Source: Erythrobacter sp. | GTDB taxonomy: Bacteria; Pseudomonadota; Alphaproteobacteria; Sphingomonadales; Sphingomonadaceae | Assembly: GCA_013214365.1 (NCBI GenBank) | Contig: JABSPI010000262.1 | Span: forward strand, 1-5,441 | Reading direction: 5' to 3' | DNA: 5,441 nucleotides | Part shown: positions 1-5,441 of the stretch, in pieces | Layout: each line of letters opens with the position of its first letter | How positions within the stretch are numbered: position 1 is the stretch's first letter | Translations under genes and position numbers: made by a program | The notes under the pieces: model-generated | Seen by the model: only the letters and a program-made list of their open reading frames with translations | Told to the model about the DNA's origin: nothing | Databases searched by the model: none

Positions 1-42
1 AGCGCACACAACCGCGCCCCGGAGAAAACTCAAGCGAGCCAT
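1..42 (-). CDS. Possible start of an exported protein gene, cut by the window edge
   Basis: An ATG at 42-40 opens a frame of 14 codons that runs off the left edge of the window. The visible peptide is MARLSFLRGAVVCA. A basic start (Arg3, Arg8) followed by a small hydrophobic run would fit the beginning of a signal peptide or membrane anchor. A good Shine-Dalgarno match, AGGTGG, lies at 53-48, five bases before the ATG. An in-frame GTG at 50-48 overlaps it and is less likely as the start. The gene would follow folP by 36 bp on the same strand and could share its transcript. Too little is visible to name a product, and the frame may close just outside the window. Confidence 0.38.
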   Translation of the reverse strand, partial: MARLSFLRGAVVCA

Positions 43-78
43 CGCGTCCACCTGTGCGCGCGTAAGAGTGTGCGCGTG

Positions 79-1242
79 TTACGCCGGCAGAGCGCTGAAA
101 TCGGTCAGCGCCGCATCGCGCAATCCGCGCCACACATTCCTTGCCTGCACCGTTTCGGCGACATCATGGACCCGCACGACATGCACCCCTGCATCCATCA
201 ACCGCACCGCCAAGGCAATCGACCCGCCCAGCCGCTCATGCGCAGGCTCTTCATTGGACAAGGCGCCAATCATCCGTTTGCGGCTGACCCCGACCAATAA
301 TGGCGAGCCCAGCGCATGGAACACCGGCAATGCGTTCAACAGCGCCAGATTGTCCGTCAAACTCTTGCCAAAACCGATACCCGGATCGAGCAGGATCTGA
401 TCCTCGCGCACCCCGCCCGCAATCGCACGCGCGCGGGCACTTTTGAGCATGTCGAACACATCGCACACCGCATCGGCATAATCGCCGCCAGACAGCGCAG
501 CTTTATCGTGCAAATCATCGCCCGTGCCCGGCGCATGCATCAAGGCCGCCGGGACCCCGGCATTGGCAACCAGATCGCACATTCGCGGATCATAGCGCAT
601 GGCCGAGACATCATTGGCCATCACCGCGCCATTGCTCGCGTTCAAAGCCGCCTCCAGCACGCCGGCGCGGCGGGTGTCGACGCTGATTGCGGCGCCCATT
701 TCGAGGACATATTCAATCGCCGGGACCACCCGCTTGATCTCATCACCTTCCCATGTGGCCGCGCCGCCGGGACGGGTGCTTTCCCCGCCAATATCGATGA
801 TCGCGGCGCCCGCTTCGACCATCGCCGCGGCATGGGCGCGTCCGGCATCGGGTTTGTCGAGAAATTCGCCGCCATCGGAAAAACTGTCAGGCGTCACGTT
901 GAGCACGCCCATCACTTGGGGTTGATCGAGCCGGATCGTGTGCGCCCCGATTTGTAAGGGGGCATGGATGCGTTGCATATTGGCCCATTGGCGCTGCGCC
1001 TCCTGCGTGATGGAGCCGCCCGGCTCGGCCAAAGCGGCATCGGCATCCTCCGGTCCGAACACCCGGCGATGGGTCACACGCGCGCGCGCTTTGCCCCGGC
1101 CATTTTCGGGCTCGCGCACCACCAGCGCAAAACGGCTGGCATAGGCCATCGACCCGCCCAGCCGGATCGCCGGCTCGCTTTGGGGGCTGGGCGCAAGGGC
1201 GATCGGCATCACATAAACGCCATCGGTGACAGGTTCGCTCAT
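79..1242 (-). CDS. folP: Dihydropteroate synthase
   Basis: This cytosolic folate-pathway enzyme condenses 6-hydroxymethyl-dihydropterin pyrophosphate with p-aminobenzoate to give dihydropteroate; it is the sulfonamide target. The family motifs appear in order: GVLNVTPDSFSDGG at 112-125, GAAIIDIGGESTRPG at 145-159, SVDT at 187-190, NDVSA at 210-214, DPGIGFGK at 286-293, SRKR at 320-323 and RVHDV at 357-361. The pterin and phosphate-binding residues appear intact, and I see no sulfonamide-resistance change. The protein is 387 residues, about 100 longer than the E. coli enzyme (282). The extra part is an N-terminal stretch of ~100 residues with no motif I recognise; my recollection is that alphaproteobacterial FolPs often carry one. 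The ATG at 1242 is preceded by GGGGGG at 1256-1251, eight bases away. The gene starts 57 bp after the ccrM stop with no terminator visible between, so co-transcription is likely. Confidence 0.96.
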   Translation of the reverse strand: MSEPVTDGVYVMPIALAPSPQSEPAIRLGGSMAYASRFALVVREPENGRGKARARVTHRRVFGPEDADAALAEPGGSITQEAQRQWANMQRIHAPLQIGAHTIRLDQPQVMGVLNVTPDSFSDGGEFLDKPDAGRAHAAAMVEAGAAIIDIGGESTRPGGAATWEGDEIKRVVPAIEYVLEMGAAISVDTRRAGVLEAALNASNGAVMANDVSAMRYDPRMCDLVANAGVPAALMHAPGTGDDLHDKAALSGGDYADAVCDVFDMLKSARARAIAGGVREDQILLDPGIGFGKSLTDNLALLNALPVFHALGSPLLVGVSRKRMIGALSNEEPAHERLGGSIALAVRLMDAGVHVVRVHDVAETVQARNVWRGLRDAALTDFSALPA

Positions 1243-1299
1243 TGCATTTGCCCCCCGCTCAGCCGGGCAAAGCCTGCGCGCATTTGGATCGTGACGGGC

Positions 1300-2466
<1,167 letters not shown>

Positions 2467-2472
2467 TCAGAG

Positions 2473-2481
2473 TTATCCACA
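2473..2481 (+). promoter_or_regulatory. Perfect DnaA box
   Basis: TTATCCACA matches the consensus DnaA box exactly and is followed by GG, as in many strong boxes. It lies 31 bp before the ccrM ATG, so probably within the ccrM leader or core promoter. It is the only perfect box in the window. Chance expectation for a given 9-mer on both strands of this length is about 0.04. A role for DnaA in repressing or timing ccrM is an inference. Confidence 0.55.
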
Positions 2482-2488
2482 GGGGATG

Positions 2489-2502
2489 AGTCCGTTTGGA
2501 CT
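2489..2502. repeat. 14-bp inverted repeat overlapping the promoter-proximal GANTC
   Basis: The arms AGTCC (2489-2493) and GGACT (2498-2502) are perfect inverted copies around a 4-base centre, GTTT. The left arm overlaps the GANTC at 2488-2492; the right arm misses being a second GANTC by one base (GACTG). On the minus strand a -35-like TTGACGC lies at 2511-2505 just upstream, but no good -10 follows it, so I do not call a promoter. The repeat could be an operator for a dimeric protein or chance. Confidence 0.4.
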
Positions 2503-2530
2503 GCGCGTCAAGCACGGATTTTGTGAGGTA

Positions 2531-2551
2531 TTATGGTTAAGGCCGGGTAAA
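2531..2551 (-). promoter_or_regulatory. CtrA-like binding site upstream of ccrM
   Basis: Read on the minus strand, this stretch contains TTTA, seven bases, TTAA, then CCAT. That is one mismatch from the CtrA consensus TTAA-N7-TTAA, and it includes the complete 8-base motif TTAACCAT (2540-2533), which I recall as the second CtrA motif in Caulobacter. It lies about 90-110 bp upstream of the ccrM ATG in the same orientation. In Caulobacter, CtrA activates ccrM directly, so the position makes sense. Whether CtrA controls ccrM in this lineage cannot be told from sequence alone. Confidence 0.55.
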
Positions 2552-2590
2552 CACGCGCCCCCGGCATGCGGAACAAAACGGGGCCCCACA

Positions 2591-2631
2591 CCATATTGAG
2601 TCCGCACGCACACACAGGACTCCAGATATGG
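2591..2631. repeat. Imperfect inverted repeat carrying a GANTC in each arm
   Basis: The left arm at 2591-2603 (CCATAT, T, GAGTCC) and the right arm at 2617-2631 (GGACTC, CAG, ATATGG) pair in two perfect 6-bp blocks. The blocks are separated by a small asymmetric internal loop and enclose a 13-base centre. Each arm holds one GANTC. The right arm overlaps a second weak pairing (2628-2643 with 2667-2678), so the two structures would exclude each other. It could be an operator, a transcript hairpin, or a remnant of repeated sites. Confidence 0.45.
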
Positions 2632-2681
2632 GGGTGTTGCGCTCAGGACTCAGGCGCGCGGGGGAAAGCGCACCCCATGTG

Positions 2682-2713
2682 AAAACCGCGCCCCAACAGC
2701 AAAGAAGCGCGGC
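2682..2713 (-). terminator. Probable intrinsic terminator of the HTH-GIN gene
   Basis: On the minus strand, CCGCGC (2712-2707) pairs with GCGCGG (2691-2686) around a 15-base loop and is followed by TTTT (2685-2682). A G-T pair at 2713/2685 can extend the stem. It lies 44 bp after the stop of the upstream regulator gene, where a terminator would be expected, and would insulate ccrM from it. The loop is long and the T run short, so it may be weak. Confidence 0.45.
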
Positions 2714-2756
2714 TTAATCAGGCGGCTAGGCACAGTACGGAAGTTTCAGCATGCAA

Positions 2757-3845
2757 TCAGCGACACTCGACACGGTCAGAATTGACCGGCTGCGAGACAC
2801 ACGTCCCGCCACCCACGACTTCGACGCGTCCAGAACCGAATTGGCCGAGCGAAATTTCAGTTTCGCCCGACACATCAGCATAGATCGAGCCCGCCCCCGC
2901 AACCGTCATTTTTGCGCGCGTCACCCGCAATCGTTTAGCGTCGATCGAACCGGACCCTCGCGTGGAGTAAATCGCCTCACCAGCCGAGCCTGCTACTGAT
3001 ATGCCGCCCGACCCATTCGTCGCCAAAGAGACCTTGCCAACATCGATCCTACGGATGTCGATAGACCCGGCGGCCTGCGTTGTTGCGGCAAAGCTATCAC
3101 CCTTTGGCCCGAGCCCACTGATTTCCATTAACGTTGGACCCTCAACATTTACCGATGACAGGTTCGGCGTGCGGATCACCACGTTCACGCCAGCACCCGG
3201 CTTCCAACTCCGTTGAGCACCTTCGCGAAATCGGATCGTAAGAATTCCATCTTCGACCACAGCGATTACATCAGCGGTCATCGCGCGTGGACCAACCAGG
3301 CTGACCTCACTGGCCCTTTCGCCCACTGAAACGAACACTTTGAAGGCGCCCGACACGGCCACTTTTGTAAAGTCATCAACGGGGATGGTTACAATCGGGA
3401 AATGGTTGGGATCGCCTTTTTGCGCGCTTGCTAAAGTCAAGTCAGATCCGCGACCGCCAGCTTGCGGACCAGTCTCGTCGTTCAAAAATGCCAGAGTGAG
3501 TGCAACAGCGGCGAACACAATCATAATAACGGCTCCAATATAAACCAGCCGACGTTTCGTGGTGGTTTGAAGCTCAAAGCTAGATGTTACAGTTGGCTCG
3601 CCCACCCCCATAGTGTTGGGTCCCATATTATTTGGGGGTCTTGCATCTGCCGCTTCAAGAAGTCGTGCCGCTTCCCGGCTGTTCGAAACGCCAAGGCGTC
3701 GCCGCGCTTCGCGCAAATGCTCGGTCACCGTGTGAACAGATATGTCCAGCTCTTTAGCGATCGATTTCGCATCGAAGCCCCTCAAAAGAAGACGCAGAAT
3801 CTCTTTTTGACGAGGGGTTAATTTGTGGAGCTCAGTGGTACTCAT
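2757..3845 (-). CDS. Membrane-anchored LuxR-type HTH regulator with GIN/DUF2807-like C-terminal domain
   Basis: A probable one-component membrane transcription factor of 362 residues. Residues 9-63 form a LuxR/GerE-type helix-turn-helix (LTPRQKEILRLL, then the recognition region ISVHTVTEHL and LGVSNSREAARLL). A Pro/Asn/Gly-rich linker spans ~68-95. A single transmembrane helix lies at ~99-121, preceded by KRR. The remaining ~240 residues should be periplasmic. Their short beta-strand repeats, with VAVSGAFKVFV, TRGSGSIDAKRL and AGAGSIYADVSG, look like the GIN/DUF2807 fold. The only two cysteines (349 and 361) sit at the C-terminal end and could form a disulfide. There is no receiver domain. 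ATG at 3845 is preferred over a TTG at 3851; neither has a clear Shine-Dalgarno. Base composition is less GC-rich than in folP. The domain order resembles ToxR/CadC, with different domains. Ligand and target genes are unknown. Confidence 0.85.
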   Translation of the reverse strand: MSTTELHKLTPRQKEILRLLLRGFDAKSIAKELDISVHTVTEHLREARRRLGVSNSREAARLLEAADARPPNNMGPNTMGVGEPTVTSSFELQTTTKRRLVYIGAVIMIVFAAVALTLAFLNDETGPQAGGRGSDLTLASAQKGDPNHFPIVTIPVDDFTKVAVSGAFKVFVSVGERASEVSLVGPRAMTADVIAVVEDGILTIRFREGAQRSWKPGAGVNVVIRTPNLSSVNVEGPTLMEISGLGPKGDSFAATTQAAGSIDIRRIDVGKVSLATNGSGGISVAGSAGEAIYSTRGSGSIDAKRLRVTRAKMTVAGAGSIYADVSGETEISLGQFGSGRVEVVGGGTCVSQPVNSDRVECR

Positions 3846-3896
3846 TGCCAAATGTATTGACTAAGCTGCAAATCCGCGCAAGCCGCTTCTACATAG

Positions 3897-4029
3897 GGCG
3901 TGCCGCGCGCACTCTAGGCAAAGACCAGCACCACATTGGCAACAAAAGCCGCCAGCAACACCGCGCCCAGCGCCCGGCCAATCCGTGTCGCCAACCACAC
4001 CAATGCCAGCAGCAAAACCGCGCTGCCGG
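3897..4029. repeat. 133-bp direct repeat, copy 1 (antiporter gene tail)
   Basis: This segment matches 4630-4762 at 131 of 133 positions, in the same orientation, offset by 733 bp. The two differences are A at 3947 versus C at 4680, and C at 3959 versus G at 4692. It contains the last 37 codons and the stop of the antiporter gene plus 17 bp of downstream sequence. Similarity ends sharply on both sides. The two copies flank the 600-bp segment 4030-4629, which holds the small membrane-protein gene. Confidence 0.97.
3914..4029 (-). pseudogene. Duplicated 3' fragment of the calcium/sodium antiporter gene
   Basis: On the minus strand this encodes the same 37 final residues as the intact antiporter (GSAVLLLAL to VVLVFA) and its TAG stop. 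There is no start: an in-frame TAG at 4042-4040 closes the frame four codons upstream. It corresponds only to the last transmembrane helix, so it cannot transport on its own. Both differences from the intact gene are third-codon-position and silent (GTC/GTG and GCG/GCT). It lies directly upstream of the HTH-GIN regulator gene and ends 68 bp before that gene's ATG, so it might form part of the regulator's upstream region. Confidence 0.85.
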
Positions 4030-4031
4030 AC

Positions 4032-4042
4032 CGCGCACTCTA
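4032..4042. repeat. Third copy of the 11-bp CGCGCACTCTA at the edge of the duplicated fragment
   Basis: CGCGCACTCTA occurs at 3906-3916 and 4639-4649, inside the two long repeat copies where it spans the antiporter stop codon, and again here. It lies two bases outside the right edge of copy 1. It therefore brackets the duplicated fragment. It may mark the recombination joint or a further, mostly deleted, copy. Confidence 0.6.
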
Positions 4043-4077
4043 TCCCGCACGCGGCCCCGCGCCGCTTATGCCGCGTT

Positions 4078-4503
4078 CTAAAGCCCGAACGGGGTCGCGA
4101 TCACAAAAAACAACACCGAGACAACCGCCATACTGGTTGTGATCCAACCGGTTTTTTTCGAACGGATCCAGCCGGACAAGCCGATACAAGCCAGCAAGGC
4201 CAGAAAACCCACACCATAACCCAGCAACATGCTCGCCCACAGCACGGACAAAATCGACGGGTCAAACGCAACATTTGTCGCCGGATTGAGCAGAATAATC
4301 AGCCGCCACGCCGCGACCACCGCGATCAGCAGGCTGCACGCCGCCAGCGCCGATGCGCCCACGATCCAGCTGACAGATTTCTGGGGGTTGGCAAAGACAA
4401 CGATTGTCACAAGGATCGTGATCGACACGCCCCCTAAAAAGGCGCTTACAAACGACAATTGCTCCGCAACGGCGATGACATAATCGGGATCGAGTTTCTG
4501 CAT
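4078..4503 (-). CDS. Hypothetical four-helix inner-membrane protein
   Basis: I do not recognise this 141-residue protein. It is very hydrophobic, with four likely transmembrane segments at about 17-38, 46-72, 84-110 and 119-138. The basic loop RSKK at 114-117 suggests that the loop between helices 3 and 4 is cytoplasmic, which would place both termini outside. No cysteine pair, metal motif or catalytic signature is evident. The ATG at 4503 has a poor Shine-Dalgarno (GGGTGG at 4518-4513, nine bases away), partly inside a small hairpin (4517-4521 with 4529-4533). It starts 143 bp after the antiporter stop on the same strand. The gene lies between the two 133-bp direct repeats, so it may have come or multiplied with the rearrangement that made them. 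Codon use and reading-frame length support a real gene; function is unknown. Confidence 0.7.
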   Translation of the reverse strand: MQKLDPDYVIAVAEQLSFVSAFLGGVSITILVTIVVFANPQKSVSWIVGASALAACSLLIAVVAAWRLIILLNPATNVAFDPSILSVLWASMLLGYGVGFLALLACIGLSGWIRSKKTGWITTSMAVVSVLFFVIATPFGL

Positions 4504-4646
4504 TTAAGATGTCCACCCGGTCTTGGGAACCGGCGAAAAAATTGTGGGAGCCATATGCCGAGTGACCAATGTGTCCACACCCGCCTGCGCTTCGTCAACT
4601 CATGGCCGCATAAAGCCTGTTGAACGCTCGGCGTGCCGCGCGCACT
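4504..4646. other. Intergenic region between antiporter and small membrane gene
   Basis: This 143-bp gap contains the last 17 bp of direct-repeat copy 2 (4630-4646), a small hairpin at 4517-4533 and no recognisable gene. On the minus strand a TTGACG lies at 4598-4593, but no convincing -10 follows at the usual distance. I see no T-rich intrinsic terminator after the antiporter stop. Confidence 0.5.
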
Positions 4647-4762
4647 CTAGGCAAAGACCAGCACCACATTGGCAACAAACGCCGCCAGCAAGACCGCGCC
4701 CAGCGCCCGGCCAATCCGTGTCGCCAACCACACCAATGCCAGCAGCAAAACCGCGCTGCCGG
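4630..4762. repeat. 133-bp direct repeat, copy 2 (at the end of the intact antiporter gene)
   Basis: This is the partner of 3897-4029. Here the repeat is continuous with the full antiporter reading frame, so it is the likely source copy. It covers codons 224-260 (counted from Met at 5429), the stop at 4649-4647 and 17 bp downstream. Confidence 0.97.
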
Positions 4763-5441
4763 TCAAAAGGAGCATCTGCGTGCCGGCCAATTCCTGTGGC
4801 AAGGCCACCGGCGCGATCGCCATCGTGGTCCCCCCGATCAGCAGGATATTGTAGATATTGGAACCCAGCACATTGCCCAGCGCCAAGCCCGATTTCCCGC
4901 GCAGGGCCGCCGCAATCGAGGCTGCAAGCTCGGGCAAGGACGTGCCCACCGCCACAACGGTCAGGCCGATCACCGTGTCGGGCACGTTGAAAATCGTCGC
5001 CAGCGCAATCGCACCGGTGACCAGCGCATTGCCGCCCGCCACCAAAATCGCCAGCCCCACAACAAACAAAACGCCCGCAATCCAGCCATTGGCAGGCGCA
5101 TCTTCCAACTCGTCATCCGAACCGGCTGCATCCGATCCGCCCGGATGGCGATAACGCCACACAATATAGCCGATAATCCCGAGCAATAAGCCCGCCCCGA
5201 TCCCGATCGAGGCCGCCCCGCTCGCGACCAGAGCCCACAAAAGCAATGTCGCGCCCAGAGCAAACACCGCATCGCGCCGCCCGCTGCCGCCCAGAGCGAT
5301 CGGCGCGATCAAGGCGGTCGCGCCCAAAATCAACAAAGTGTTGGCAAGGTTCGACCCGACAATATTGCCCCAGGCAATACCCGGCGCCCCCTTCATCGCG
5401 GCCTCCACGCTGGCGACCATTTCGGGCATGGATGTGGCAAA
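4647..5441 (-). CDS. Calcium/sodium antiporter (CaCA family), N-terminus outside the window
   Basis: Inner-membrane exchanger, probably Na+/Ca2+ or H+/Ca2+, of the YrbG-like CaCA family. The visible 264 residues contain both family alpha repeats. Numbered from Met at 5429, the first is ATSMPEMVAS (the residues ATS precede that Met) with GNIVGSNLANTLLILG at 21-36. The second is VGTSLPELAAS at 161-171 with GNVLGSNIYNILLIGG at 185-200. The acidic residues expected for ion binding are present in both (PE). An acidic cytoplasmic-type loop (about 92-113, with DDELED) separates the two halves. Family members are usually ~310-370 residues, so some 50-80 N-terminal residues lie beyond the right edge; the Met at 5429 is internal. 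The first position of the first motif is Ala where Gly is usual. The last 37 codons are duplicated at 3914-4029. Ion specificity cannot be read from the sequence. Confidence 0.93.
   Translation of the reverse strand, partial: FATSMPEMVASVEAAMKGAPGIAWGNIVGSNLANTLLILGATALIAPIALGGSGRRDAVFALGATLLLWALVASGAASIGIGAGLLLGIIGYIVWRYRHPGGSDAAGSDDELEDAPANGWIAGVLFVVGLAILVAGGNALVTGAIALATIFNVPDTVIGLTVVAVGTSLPELAASIAAALRGKSGLALGNVLGSNIYNILLIGGTTMAIAPVALPQELAGTQMLLLTGSAVLLLALVWLATRIGRALGAVLLAAFVANVVLVFA

Larger units (their letters stand above)
2488..2651. promoter_or_regulatory. Cluster of four GANTC methylation sites upstream of ccrM
   Basis: GANTC occurs at 2488-2492, 2598-2602, 2618-2622 and 2647-2651. 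Reading the whole window by eye, I found only one other, GAATC at 3797-3801. All four clustered sites share the hexamer GAGTCC, in this orientation at 2488 and 2598 and as GGACTC at 2617 and 2646. Three of the four read TGAGTCC. These are substrates for the CcrM encoded just downstream. In Caulobacter, GANTC methylation in the ccrM leader is known to affect ccrM transcription, and GcrA binds methylated GANTC promoters. The site nearest the gene lies 46 bp from the ATG. The presence of the sites is certain; their regulatory role is inferred. Confidence 0.8.

Noticed and set aside
3849..3851. TTG as the start codon of the HTH-GIN gene
   Set aside because: The ATG two codons downstream is the more usual codon, and no ribosome-binding sequence favours the TTG.
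4051..4065. GCGGC-N5-GCCGC hairpin after the small membrane gene as its terminator
   Set aside because: The stem is short and no T run follows on the minus strand; in DNA this GC-rich such short stems are common.
4517..4533. Hairpin CCGGT-N7-ACCGG next to a run of A as an antiporter terminator
   Set aside because: In the minus-strand transcript the T run comes before the hairpin, not after it, so it is in the wrong order for an intrinsic terminator.
4571..4579. GTGTCCACA as a second DnaA box
   Set aside because: Two mismatches from consensus, isolated, and far from the ccrM promoter.
3845..5189. Plus-strand frames at 3845-4081 and 4620-5189 that share a similar peptide segment, as if they were paralogous proteins
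   Set aside because: The likeness comes wholly from the 133-bp DNA repeat; both are antisense to the antiporter sequence and rich in Arg/Gln/Pro with no domain.

Overview
The window reads as chromosomal DNA from an alphaproteobacterium. Evidence is a CcrM-type GANTC methyltransferase, a CtrA-like site and a GC-rich third-position bias. The long FolP and the gene style fit Sphingomonadales (Erythrobacter/Sphingomonas-like), but that rank is an inference. Every gene I can support lies on the minus strand, so transcription runs from right to left.

Right to left: (1) 5441-4647, the C-terminal ~264 residues of a calcium/sodium (CaCA) antiporter, its 5' end outside the window. (2) 4503-4078, an unrecognised four-helix membrane protein. 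(3) 4029-3897, a 133-bp, 131/133-identical second copy of the antiporter's 3' end, so the small membrane gene sits between two direct repeats. (4) 3845-2757, a membrane-anchored regulator: N-terminal LuxR-type HTH, one transmembrane helix, C-terminal GIN/DUF2807-like beta domain. (5) 2756-2443, a 314-bp non-coding region with a probable terminator and a dense set of cell-cycle sites. (6) 2442-1300, ccrM. (7) 1242-79, folP. (8) 42-1, the possible start of another gene, cut by the window edge.

The most striking region is the one upstream of ccrM. The whole window has only five GANTC sites, and four of them lie within 164 bp upstream of ccrM. All four share the hexamer GAGTCC/GGACTC. The same stretch holds a perfect DnaA box (TTATCCACA) and a CtrA-like site containing TTAACCAT. 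This suggests ccrM is controlled by the methylation state of its own promoter, together with CtrA and DnaA. ccrM and folP are 57 bp apart and may be co-transcribed.

The other unusual items are the HTH-TM-GIN regulator and the duplicated antiporter tail. The two differences between the tail copies are both synonymous third-position changes.
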